Part shown: positions 1 to 6,194 of the stretch, in pieces
Layout: every line of letters starts with the position of its first letter
Position numbering within the stretch: position 1 is the stretch's first letter
Origin: Opitutia bacterium
Lineage (GTDB): Bacteria > Verrucomicrobiota > Verrucomicrobiia > Opitutales > Seribacteraceae
Length of the DNA stretch: 12,350 nucleotides
Assembly: GCA_002692605.1 (NCBI GenBank)
Contig: NZLE01000085.1
Span: forward strand, 17,797 to 30,146
Direction of reading: 5' to 3'
The notes under the pieces: generated by a model
What the model was told of the DNA's origin: nothing
What the model saw: the letters and a program-made list of their open reading frames with translations, nothing else
Database searches by the model: none
Translations under genes and position numbers: made by a program

Positions 1-1098
1 GGAATCCGAAGACTTTTTCCCACCGAACATGAGGAATTCTCACGAAACGGGGGCCTTTTTCTCAATAAGATCGTCGAACAGGACAGGGAACATTTTCAGC
101 ACAAATTGAACGCTAGCTCAAAAAGGAAGGAAACCTTCAGTCTTACCTACCGAATTAAAATTCCCCCCAATGACCAGGTGCTTTATCTTTTGGACGTTAG
201 AACTCCAATAATAACGGCAACCAACCGACTCTTGGGTTACGATGGCGTATTCGTCGACATTACCAGACAGTCCATCGCCGAGCATCGATTGTCCAACTCA
301 ATTTGGCGAGAAGGACTTGCAACTCTAACCAATGGCTTGGTTCATGACTTCAGCAATCTAATGGCTGGAATCTTCTCCATAAGCGAACTCTACCATGGCA
401 TGATGGAAAAGGATGACCCAATGCTCAACGGTATGGGGCAAATCAAGAAAAGCGCCATGCAAGCTCAGAAATTGGTGCGGAGAATCATTGACTTACACAG
501 AGAAAAATCAGCGACTCGTTCCATTCATGATTTGAGGCTCTTGCTTAAGGATCAAATGGATTTGGTTGGAATCATCATTCCAAGAAGCGCAAAAATCGTA
601 ACTGATTTTGGAACCGATGCCATTCCCAGTTTCATAGAGGAAACTGGCTTCAGGCAGGTTATCCTAAATTTGGCAATCAATGCCCGGGACGCGATTGAGA
701 GAAACGGGCGAATTCGAATCTCGCTTAAGAAGGTAAAGAGGGGGCAGGAAATCATGAAAGGAGCAACCGGCGGGCCCCACCTGGCCAAAACCAATGGGGC
801 GGAAATATCCCTGAGCGACAACGGACAGGGGATCGCTCACGAACATGCCGACAAGATTTTCGAGCCATTTTTCACTACCAAGGATTCCATGGATGGATCC
901 GGTTTCGGCTTATATAACTCGAAACTTTTCATTGAGGACCATAATGGCAGAATCGGTTTTTCTTCCGAAATAGGCAAAGGCACTACCTTTTATCTGTTTC
1001 TCCCCTACGCAGGAAGCGAAGAAGATGCGCTCGAACCTTCAAGAAAAGCAAAGAGAGCGACACGAGAATTCGTAAAGGTCAGAAAAAGCTCCGCTTAG
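1..1098 (+). CDS. PAS-domain sensor histidine kinase, 5' end cut by window edge
   Basis: This is the C-terminal 365 residues of a two-component sensor kinase, which autophosphorylates on His and passes the phosphate to a response regulator. The frame is open from base 1, so the TTG at 106 is not the real start. In order: the second half of a PAS domain (about nt 1-290, ending in the typical PAC segment GYDGVFVDITRQ); a phospho-acceptor helix with H-box LVHDFSN (His codon at 343-345), of the HDFxN type common in NtrB-like and hybrid kinases; and a HATPase_c domain with N-box (ILNLAINARDAI, about 661-696), G1 box DNGQGI (817-834), F-box FEPFFTTK and G2 box GSGFGLYNSK (895-924). After the ATPase there are only about 33 basic residues and no receiver domain. 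No response regulator gene is visible nearby, so partner and signal are unknown. No membrane segment lies in the visible part. Kinase identity is near certain; the N-terminal sensor region is missing. Confidence 0.95.
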   Translation, partial: GIRRLFPTEHEEFSRNGGLFLNKIVEQDREHFQHKLNASSKRKETFSLTYRIKIPPNDQVLYLLDVRTPIITATNRLLGYDGVFVDITRQSIAEHRLSNSIWREGLATLTNGLVHDFSNLMAGIFSISELYHGMMEKDDPMLNGMGQIKKSAMQAQKLVRRIIDLHREKSATRSIHDLRLLLKDQMDLVGIIIPRSAKIVTDFGTDAIPSFIEETGFRQVILNLAINARDAIERNGRIRISLKKVKRGQEIMKGATGGPHLAKTNGAEISLSDNGQGIAHEHADKIFEPFFTTKDSMDGSGFGLYNSKLFIEDHNGRIGFSSEIGKGTTFYLFLPYAGSEEDALEPSRKAKRATREFVKVRKSSA

Positions 1099-1112
1099 CG
1101 CAACAAGCATCA

Positions 1113-1538
1113 TCAATCCGCTGTCTTCAGCTTACCATTTTCATAGTTCATGACCGTGCGAATCTTGCCGTTGGCGTCGTAGAAGGTCATCTTCCCATGC
1201 AGCTTGCCTTCTCGGTAGTTGGCTTCAACCCAAGAACCATCTTTTGATCGCTTGACACTGGATCCATTCAGAATCCCATCTTGGTAGGTTTTGCTTGTGA
1301 CTTGTCCCGATGCATTAAGTTCCAACACTCCCGAATATGGGCTTCGACTCCCGCTTTCCACGAGAACGGGTTTGCCGTAGGCATCCAATGGATTGTCATA
1401 ATCAAAACTCTTCTCAAATTCCTCCTCCTCCCCTTTCCAAACTCTAGGTGAGGGAATCGCGGTTTCCTCTTCCTCCCATCCGCAGGAAAAGGCCAAGATC
1501 GAAAAAACGAAAAAACAAATGAAGGCCTTTAAGGTCAT
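1113..1538 (-). CDS. Predicted lipoprotein with three MORN-type (YwqK-like) repeats
   Basis: A 141-residue exported protein. Residues 1-18 form a short hydrophobic signal ending ILAFS, followed by Cys19, so it reads as a lipoprotein signal. The lipobox A-F-S-C is atypical because Phe sits at -2. A Glu-rich linker follows (EEEE at 22-25 and again at 37-40). Residues about 68-139 carry three repeats of about 24 residues of the MORN_2 type seen in the so-called YwqK antitoxin family: YSGVLELN...DGILNG, VKRSKDGS...YREGKLHG and MTFYDANGK...YENGKLKT. The role of these proteins is poorly defined, and the antitoxin label should not be trusted here because no toxin gene is present. Its ATG overlaps the TGA of the upstream FmdB-like gene as ATGA, so the two are almost surely co-transcribed and translationally coupled. 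Family assignment is good; function is unknown. Confidence 0.85.
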   Translation of the reverse strand: MTLKAFICFFVFSILAFSCGWEEEETAIPSPRVWKGEEEEFEKSFDYDNPLDAYGKPVLVESGSRSPYSGVLELNASGQVTSKTYQDGILNGSSVKRSKDGSWVEANYREGKLHGKMTFYDANGKIRTVMNYENGKLKTAD

Positions 1539-2110
1539 TGGGTGAGGAAATCCTCAAATTCGTAGAGTTTTGGATCCCGAACAAGCCTTTTCTTCAATAG
1601 TCTTCTCCATTTGGCTTTCGTTGCTTCTTGCTTGTCCGTGGAATCAAGCGGGTTCTCGGATTCATTTTCATCACCCATGAAATCACCCATACGATCCTCA
1701 AGTTCATCGGGGTTCATACCTTCTTCAAGCTTGCGAACGACCTCCTCCATAGGTTCATCCATCTTTTCACCGGTCAACTCGCACATTCTGCGCATCAAAT
1801 TTCCCATTTGCCTTGGATCGGGATTGTCTTCATCCATTCCTTCAATCGCCCCTTCCATTTCCTGCATCATGGCGTTGGTCTGAGTTTCGCTCATGCCGGC
1901 AAATGGATCGTTCGGATCCATACCTTCAGGGGATTCCTCTCCATCCGCCTCCTTTTTGTTTCCAGTAATGGAAAATCCTGAAACAAGCTTTTTCATGGCG
2001 TATTCCTTACCATCGGGGCAAGACGGAATCCGGTCAGCGTGCTTTGTAGACCGGGCAAAGAAAGAATAGATTTTGCTAGTTTCGGATGAATAAAATTCGT
2101 AAATTGGCAT
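1535..2110 (-). CDS. FmdB-like degenerate zinc-ribbon protein with Met/Glu-rich tail
   Basis: A 191-residue cytoplasmic protein. I chose the ATG at 2108-2110 because the product then begins MPIYEF, the hallmark start of FmdB-type small zinc-ribbon proteins, and because the motif GAAGGTG (2114-2120, minus strand) sits just upstream. A longer frame to 2269 would overlap the divergent gene and adds 53 unconvincing residues. Residues 1-50 match the FmdB layout (MPIYEF..., a CP motif, KKLVSGFS), but the first Cys pair is replaced (YSSETS at 7-12) and the second is reduced to CPDG, leaving only Cys31. Zinc binding is therefore doubtful. Residues 51-150 are acidic and Met-rich (14 Met between 64 and 145), with the stretch DPRQMGNLMRRMCE...EEGMNPDELEDRMG, which I recall in FmdB-like proteins of Verrucomicrobia and Deltaproteobacteria. 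The C-terminus (165-180) is basic. It is the first gene of a two-gene unit with the MORN lipoprotein. Function is unknown; the family's regulatory label is weakly supported. Confidence 0.85.
   Translation of the reverse strand: MPIYEFYSSETSKIYSFFARSTKHADRIPSCPDGKEYAMKKLVSGFSITGNKKEADGEESPEGMDPNDPFAGMSETQTNAMMQEMEGAIEGMDEDNPDPRQMGNLMRRMCELTGEKMDEPMEEVVRKLEEGMNPDELEDRMGDFMGDENESENPLDSTDKQEATKAKWRRLLKKRLVRDPKLYEFEDFLTQ
1544..1555 (-). promoter_or_regulatory. Small hairpin over the likely ribosome site of the coupled lipoprotein gene
   Basis: On the minus strand the sequence GAGGATTTCCTC ends five bases before the lipoprotein ATG, at the very end of the FmdB-like coding region. The GAGG is the only Shine-Dalgarno-like motif near this start, although it is 13 bases away, which is far. 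It can pair with CCTC in a four-base stem with a four-base loop. A ribosome finishing the upstream gene would open it, which would fit translational coupling. The stem is very short, so this is a tentative reading. Confidence 0.3.
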
Positions 2111-2120
2111 TTTCACCTTC

Positions 2121-2140
2121 TTGTTCAAATATTCGAACAA
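2121..2140. promoter_or_regulatory. 20-bp near-perfect palindrome in a divergent intergenic region (operator candidate)
   Basis: The sequence TTGTTCAAATATTCGAACAA matches its own reverse complement at 18 of 20 positions, with six-base arms TTGTTC / GAACAA around an AT-rich centre. It lies in the 60-bp gap between the FmdB-like gene (start 2110, minus) and the VanZ-family gene (start 2171, plus), directly upstream of the ribosome-binding motif of the first and 30 bp from the ATG of the second. It could be a repressor site serving one or both genes, or a stem-loop in the leader of the minus-strand transcript. I do not recognise the binding family. The GTTC-N8-GAAC core does not have the spacing of the LexA boxes I know. 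Confidence 0.45.
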
Positions 2141-2170
2141 AGACAAGATTAGATCAGTGCCCCCTCTAAA

Positions 2171-2629
2171 ATGAAATCCCCACAATTTCAGCTCAACCAA
2201 GTGCTGCTCCAAGCTCCCCCAGGCAAGAAATTCTTGCTCCTTCCCATCGCATACACTCTTTTTCTTCAAATCATTACCGGTATTCCCAAGCCGGGTACCC
2301 TAAAAAATATAGACGCAAACGAACTCTTGGTTCGCTTTTCCGCAGAGCTTTTCGATTACCCCTATTGGCTACAGGACCTGAGTCACCTGCCACTCTTCTT
2401 CGTCCTCGGTTGGCTTTGGCTTTGGACGTCGCCCAAACCCTATGCAAAAGGGTTCTTGCGTGACCCGGCATTTCTTTTTGCCCTATCGTATGCGTGCTTC
2501 AACGAACTCGTTCAAGCGTTCATTCCTCAAAGATTTCCCTCCGTGGGAGATTTGCTGATGAATCTACTTGGGGTCACTTTGGCTCGATTCGCTCATCATT
2601 GGTCTTACCGTCGCTCCGTCCATCGATGA
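2171..2629 (+). CDS. VanZ-family integral membrane protein
   Basis: A 152-residue membrane protein of the VanZ-like family, named for the teicoplanin-resistance accessory protein. Most members occur outside van clusters and their role is unclear. Hydrophobic segments lie at about 21-36, 73-86, 99-115 and 127-140, giving the usual four-helix layout. The polar signature residues are present: Asp69 and His72 (LQDLSHLPLFF), Asn111-Glu112 (FNELVQAFIPQR), Arg121, and Asp127 plus Asn131 (SVGDLLMNLLG). The ATG at 2171 is the first in frame after a stop at 2150-2152, but no clear Shine-Dalgarno precedes it. No vanR/S/H/A/X genes are present, so glycopeptide resistance should not be inferred. It is transcribed alone, divergently from the FmdB-like gene, and converges on the M48 protease gene with only 11 bp between stop codons. 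Confidence 0.88.
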   Translation: MKSPQFQLNQVLLQAPPGKKFLLLPIAYTLFLQIITGIPKPGTLKNIDANELLVRFSAELFDYPYWLQDLSHLPLFFVLGWLWLWTSPKPYAKGFLRDPAFLFALSYACFNELVQAFIPQRFPSVGDLLMNLLGVTLARFAHHWSYRRSVHR

Positions 2630-2640
2630 AAACCCAAACG

Positions 2641-3900
2641 TCATCCGGCGAGCAACGCCTTCTCCCGCTCAGGCAAAGTCGGATGAGAGTAGTGAAAGCT
2701 TGCCATCACTCGGTGCGGGATCGGGTGATTCAGATTCTCGACGTAAAGTTTTCTGAGTGCCCGAACGAGAGGTTCGGGACCATTCACAGAATCTTTTGCA
2801 AATTGATCCGCCTCATATTCGTGACGCCGAGATAGATGATTGTTCAGAGGCGTAATCCAGTAAGTGAAGAATCCCACACTCAGACCAAGTCCAACCACAA
2901 GAGAGGAAAACGACCCCATAAGGTTCGCGGGCATACCCAATCCCGCATAAAACCATGGGCTTTTCAACAGAAGGGCCATAACGGCAAAGCTAAGCAAACC
3001 CAGAACAAAGGACAGAGCCATTCTTTTGGGTATGTGACCCAACTTGTAGTGCCCCACTTCATGAGCAAGCACCGCTTCGATTTCTTCAATTTCCATTTGC
3101 TTGATCAAAGTGTCGTAGAGAACGATTCTCCGAAATCTTCCGAATCCCGTGAAATAGGCATTCGAATGCCCCGACCTTTTGCTTCCGTCAATGACTTCAA
3201 TGGTTTTGGCCTTGAAACCGGTTTTTTCCGAAAGCCCCATCAAGCGATCCTTCAGTTCTCCTTCCTCCAAAGGAGATAGTTTGTTGAATAGGGGAAGAAT
3301 GACTTTAGGCCATAAAATCATAAGCAGAAGCTGAATCGCAAAAAAAGAGCCAAAGGCAAGGATCCACCAAAATTCAGGCATCAAAGTCGACAAGGAACGG
3401 TAGAGCCAAATTAAAAAGGAAAGGAGGCAAAGTCCAATCACCAGACTTAGAATCGTCTCCTTGATCTTGTCGGTCAGCCAAAGCTTCTTGGTTGATTTGT
3501 TGAAGCCGTACTTTTCCTCAAGAACGAACTGCCTTTTCCAATCAAAAATAAGATTGGGCAATTGAATGACGGTAAGAAAGCAAATGGTCACCCATGCGCA
3601 TTGCCAGATCGAATCGTTCAGGGAAGTCGACCATTTCCCAAAGGTCCATGGGAAAAGAAAAAGGAGAAAAAAGGGAAATACTAGGATTCCAATCAACTCC
3701 TCCAATCTGGATGATTTGCTTTTTTCAATAGAGTAATCGGTTGCCTTTTTCCAGGTGTCTTCATCCATCACCGCTTCCACTCCGGACGGAATTACCGATC
3801 TCATGGAAGCCATATGCCGTTCGTTCTTCAGTTTGAGAAAAAGTTCAAAAACAAACTGCGCCAATGCCGCAACAAGGATTATGATCTGGAGGGATGTCAT
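2641..3900 (-). CDS. M48-family membrane zinc metalloprotease (Ste24 / CAAX protease 1 type)
   Basis: A 419-residue integral membrane endopeptidase of peptidase family M48A, the normal length for Ste24-type enzymes. Residues 1-200 form the M48 N-terminal domain with the family signature EEKYGFNKSTKKLWLTDKIK at 128-147. The catalytic HEVGH lies at 280-284 (His280, Glu281, His284), and the third zinc ligand by family alignment is Glu361 in RRHEYEADQFA. The C-terminal SHPTLPER motif (405-412) is intact, so the enzyme looks active. Hydrophobic segments at about 3-20, 67-86, 99-116, 150-168, 178-200, 295-312 and 330-350 fit the seven-helix Ste24 barrel. Eukaryotic members trim prenylated proteins; bacteria generally lack these substrates, and a role in membrane protein turnover or quality control is more likely here (inference). 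No Shine-Dalgarno is obvious before the ATG. The hydrophobic N-terminus supports this start over Met30. Confidence 0.95.
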   Translation of the reverse strand: MTSLQIIILVAALAQFVFELFLKLKNERHMASMRSVIPSGVEAVMDEDTWKKATDYSIEKSKSSRLEELIGILVFPFFLLFLFPWTFGKWSTSLNDSIWQCAWVTICFLTVIQLPNLIFDWKRQFVLEEKYGFNKSTKKLWLTDKIKETILSLVIGLCLLSFLIWLYRSLSTLMPEFWWILAFGSFFAIQLLLMILWPKVILPLFNKLSPLEEGELKDRLMGLSEKTGFKAKTIEVIDGSKRSGHSNAYFTGFGRFRRIVLYDTLIKQMEIEEIEAVLAHEVGHYKLGHIPKRMALSFVLGLLSFAVMALLLKSPWFYAGLGMPANLMGSFSSLVVGLGLSVGFFTYWITPLNNHLSRRHEYEADQFAKDSVNGPEPLVRALRKLYVENLNHPIPHRVMASFHYSHPTLPEREKALLAG

Positions 3901-3934
3901 GCCATGAAAATGTCAATGGTTTCGTCAAATGTCG

Positions 3935-3960
3935 ACCTTCGAGAATTAATTTTAGAAGGT
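3935..3960. promoter_or_regulatory. 26-bp dyad in the M48-xseB divergent intergenic region (operator candidate)
   Basis: Arms ACCTTC (3935-3940) and GAAGGT (3955-3960) are perfect inverted repeats, and the central AATTAATT (3944-3951) is palindromic on exactly the same axis. In total 11 of 13 half-site positions match. The site sits 34 bp from the M48 start and 25 bp from the xseB start, in the middle of the 85-bp divergent gap. On the minus strand it overlaps a possible -10 box TAAAAT (3954 to 3949), with a weak -35-like TTACCC 18 bp upstream (3978 to 3973). A regulator binding here could act on the M48 gene, on xseB-dxs, or on both. I cannot name the regulator, and PVC promoters are poorly defined, so the promoter part is weak. 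Confidence 0.42.
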
Positions 3961-3985
3961 TGCGAACTCTTAGGGTAAGCCTACA

Positions 3986-4252
3986 ATGACAATCGTGACC
4001 AAAGCTAAAAGCAGTGACGAAAAGAATTCGGTTCCGGAAGACCTCACCTTCGAGGATGGAATTTCCGAACTCGAGGAAATCGTCCATCGTATGGAATCCG
4101 GAGACGCTCCTTTGGATTCCCTTGTTTCACATTACCGCAAAGGCATGAGTTTACTTAAGCATTGCCGAGAAAAAATCGATTTCGCCGAGTTGAAAATCCA
4201 AGAAGTCTCCGTGCAGGAGACCACCGAAGGCAATCCTTCCAATCAGAGGTAA
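3986..4252 (+). CDS. xseB: Exodeoxyribonuclease VII small subunit
   Basis: An 88-residue protein. It is the small subunit of exonuclease VII, which with XseA degrades single-stranded DNA from either end to short oligonucleotides in repair and recombination. The family core spans residues 21-71: TFEDGISELEEIVHRMESG, then PLDSLVSHYRKGMSLLKHC and a C-terminal helix with AELKIQEV. Both helices and the E-x-G-D turn are typical. The length suits the family (about 70-90 residues). The ATG at 3986 follows AGGG at 3972-3975 with a 10-base gap. The stop is four bases before the dxs ATG, and the dxs ribosome site lies within the xseB end, so the two are co-transcribed. The large subunit gene is not in the window; its usual place upstream is taken by the divergent M48 protease. 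Confidence 0.95.
   Translation: MTIVTKAKSSDEKNSVPEDLTFEDGISELEEIVHRMESGDAPLDSLVSHYRKGMSLLKHCREKIDFAELKIQEVSVQETTEGNPSNQR
4245..4249 (+). promoter_or_regulatory. Ribosome-binding site of dxs inside the xseB 3' end
   Basis: AGAGG at 4245-4249 lies seven bases before the dxs ATG (4257-4259) and overlaps the last sense codons of xseB, whose TAA is at 4250-4252. This fixes the dxs start and indicates coupled translation of the two genes. Confidence 0.7.
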
Positions 4253-4256
4253 GGCA

Positions 4257-6176
4257 ATGGACGGTTTTCCCATCTTAAGCAAAATTCAAAGACCTCAGGA
4301 TCTTCGTAGCCTCACCCGGCAAGAGATTGTTGCCTTGAGCGAAGAAATAAGAACTCGAATCATTAGGGCAACGGCTCAAAACGGTGGGCACGTAGGGCCG
4401 AATCTCGGTGTCGTAGAGCTTACCATTGCTCTTCACCTTGCCTTCGAAACCCCGCGGGACTCCTTTTGCTGGGACGTTTCCCACCAAGGCTACGTTCACA
4501 AGCTTCTCACGGGCCGTAACGACGAGCGTTTCGATGCAATTAGAAAAACGGATGGTTTGAGTGGCTTTCTTTCTCGGGAAGAAAGCCAACATGACGCATT
4601 CGGGGCAGGACACGCAGGCACCTGCTTGTCGGCGGCTCTCGGCATGTGCGTCGCGAGAGACCTAAAGAAGGAAAACAAGCATGTCGTAGCCATAGCGGGG
4701 GATGCAGCCTTCACTTGTGGCATCACTCTGGAAGCTCTGAACAACATTGCCTGCTCTACGAAAAAATTCATCCTCGTCTTGAACGACAACGAATGGTCTA
4801 TTGCAAAAAACGTTGGCGCGCTGTCGCGATACTTCAACGAATTGATTACGAATCCGGTCTACGACCGTCTGCACAAAGACGCCCAATCCTTTCTGTCCCA
4901 GATTCCCGGTGGTCGCTCCTTCATGAAATTAGTTTCCAAGGCCAAAAGAGACACTAAGGAACTACTCGCTCCTTCCAGCATTTTCGAGAAACTGGGATTG
5001 CGTTACCTAGGTCCGATCGACGGTCACGACATTGACTCGATGGTCCGATTCTTCGAGTTCGCCAAGGAATCCGACGAACCCATCGTCTTGCACATCCTCA
5101 CCAAGAAAGGCAAAGGTTTTCCGGTTGCTTTAAAGGAACCGGAAAAGTGGCATGGCTCCGGTCCTTTTGACGAAAAGACCGGAGCTCCCAAAGCGGAAAA
5201 GCCAAATACTCCGCCCAAATACCAAGACGTATTCGGAGAATGCCTTGCGGAACTTGCTCTTCAGGACAAATCCATCACCGGTATCACCGCCGCCATGCCC
5301 GCAGGCACGGGTTTGGATGCTTTGGAAAAGAAAATTCCCGATCGCTTTTACGACGTTGGCATTGCCGAGGAGCATGCCGTTCTCATGGCTGCGGGAATGG
5401 CAACCCAAGGGCTCAAGCCCGTTTGCGCAATTTACTCCACTTTCCTGCAAAGGGCCTACGACCCAATCATTCACGACGTCTGTCTTCAAAATCTACCCGT
5501 CACTTTCTGCCTCGATCGAGCCGGCTTGTCTCCAAACGACGGTCCCACTCATCACGGTGTATTCGATCTCTCCTTCCTTCGTTGCGTACCCAACTCAGTA
5601 GTTATGCAACCAAAAGACGAAGACGAGCTTCAGGATATGCTCCTCACTGGAATTTCGTCCGGAAAACCCGCCTTTATCCGATATCCGAGAGGTAATGGAT
5701 TGGGAGTTACTCTAAAGAAATCACCCAAAACTCTGGAAATCGGTAAAGCCGAACTTCTCAGACGCGGTGACACCTGTTCGATTTGGGCGCTCGGACCTTT
5801 TGTTGAGACCGCCAAGAAGCTTGCCGAAGAACTTTCCGACAGACACAACTTGAACTGCTCATTGGTCAACGTTCGATTCGTAAAACCTCTTGATCTCGAC
5901 CTGCTCTTCAAGCATGCCTCCACTCACGATCTCATTGTGACGCTCGAAGACAATGCCTTAATGGGAGGCTTGGGTTCGGCGGTCGCGGAATCCCTGCAAG
6001 CCCACGGATTGCAAGTACCCGTAAAAAGCTTCGGATGGCCCGATGCCTTCATTCCTCACGGGAGTTCGGTCAGCCAACTAAGATCCCAATACGGGCTCGA
6101 TGACCAAAGCATTCTATCATCGATTGAGGCTGCATTGAATAAAAAATACAAACGAGTCGCTTGTTTGAGCGGATAG
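4257..6176 (+). CDS. dxs: 1-deoxy-D-xylulose-5-phosphate synthase
   Basis: A 639-residue cytoplasmic enzyme that condenses pyruvate and glyceraldehyde 3-phosphate to 1-deoxy-D-xylulose 5-phosphate. This is the first step of the non-mevalonate isoprenoid pathway, and the product also feeds thiamine and pyridoxal synthesis. The three transketolase-like domains are present in order. The thiamine diphosphate domain has GGHVG (43-47), SHQGYVHK (75-82) and LNDNEWSI (175-182, metal ligand Asn178). The pyrimidine domain has catalytic Glu371 in IAEEHAV, Arg421 in LDRAG, Asp428 and His432 in DGPTHHG, and Arg478 in RYPRG. The C-terminal transketolase domain covers about 495-630. WHGSGPF at 298-304 matches the usual linker. 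One oddity is that the diphosphate motif reads GDAAFTCG (148-155), with Ala150 where most enzymes have the second Gly of GDG; metal ligand Asp149 is kept. Length and all other key residues suggest a working enzyme, co-transcribed with xseB. Confidence 0.97.
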   Translation: MDGFPILSKIQRPQDLRSLTRQEIVALSEEIRTRIIRATAQNGGHVGPNLGVVELTIALHLAFETPRDSFCWDVSHQGYVHKLLTGRNDERFDAIRKTDGLSGFLSREESQHDAFGAGHAGTCLSAALGMCVARDLKKENKHVVAIAGDAAFTCGITLEALNNIACSTKKFILVLNDNEWSIAKNVGALSRYFNELITNPVYDRLHKDAQSFLSQIPGGRSFMKLVSKAKRDTKELLAPSSIFEKLGLRYLGPIDGHDIDSMVRFFEFAKESDEPIVLHILTKKGKGFPVALKEPEKWHGSGPFDEKTGAPKAEKPNTPPKYQDVFGECLAELALQDKSITGITAAMPAGTGLDALEKKIPDRFYDVGIAEEHAVLMAAGMATQGLKPVCAIYSTFLQRAYDPIIHDVCLQNLPVTFCLDRAGLSPNDGPTHHGVFDLSFLRCVPNSVVMQPKDEDELQDMLLTGISSGKPAFIRYPRGNGLGVTLKKSPKTLEIGKAELLRRGDTCSIWALGPFVETAKKLAEELSDRHNLNCSLVNVRFVKPLDLDLLFKHASTHDLIVTLEDNALMGGLGSAVAESLQAHGLQVPVKSFGWPDAFIPHGSSVSQLRSQYGLDDQSILSSIEAALNKKYKRVACLSG

Positions 6177-6194
6177 TGGCCTACCCCGACCTCT

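Noticed and set aside
1113..1538. MORN/YwqK-type repeats as the antitoxin of a toxin-antitoxin pair
   Set aside because: The protein has a lipoprotein signal and no toxin partner; the family name is historical and not supported by this context.
1611..1981. Two plus-strand open frames (90 and 117 residues) opposite the FmdB-like gene
   Set aside because: They are antisense shadows of a Met/Glu-rich coding stretch, low in complexity and without recognisable domains.
2111..2269. Longer reading of the FmdB-like gene starting at 2269
   Set aside because: It adds 53 residues unlike the family, overlaps the VanZ gene by 99 bases, and skips the MPIYEF start that has a good ribosome-binding motif.
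2171..2629. VanZ homology as evidence of glycopeptide resistance
   Set aside because: No van operon genes are nearby and VanZ-like proteins are widespread outside resistance clusters.
2494..3279. Plus-strand open frames (113 and 147 residues) opposite the M48 protease gene
   Set aside because: The opposite strand encodes a complete well-conserved protease with all catalytic motifs; these frames are basic and featureless.
5130..5695. Open frames of 119-151 residues in other frames of dxs
   Set aside because: They are overlapping shadows of an intact essential enzyme gene, with no domain or ribosome site.
6158..6171. Hairpin CGCTTGTTTGAGCG near the dxs stop as a terminator
   Set aside because: The stem is only four to five pairs. 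It has no T-run after it on the plus strand, and on the minus strand the T-run begins about 10 bases later, too far for a convincing intrinsic terminator.
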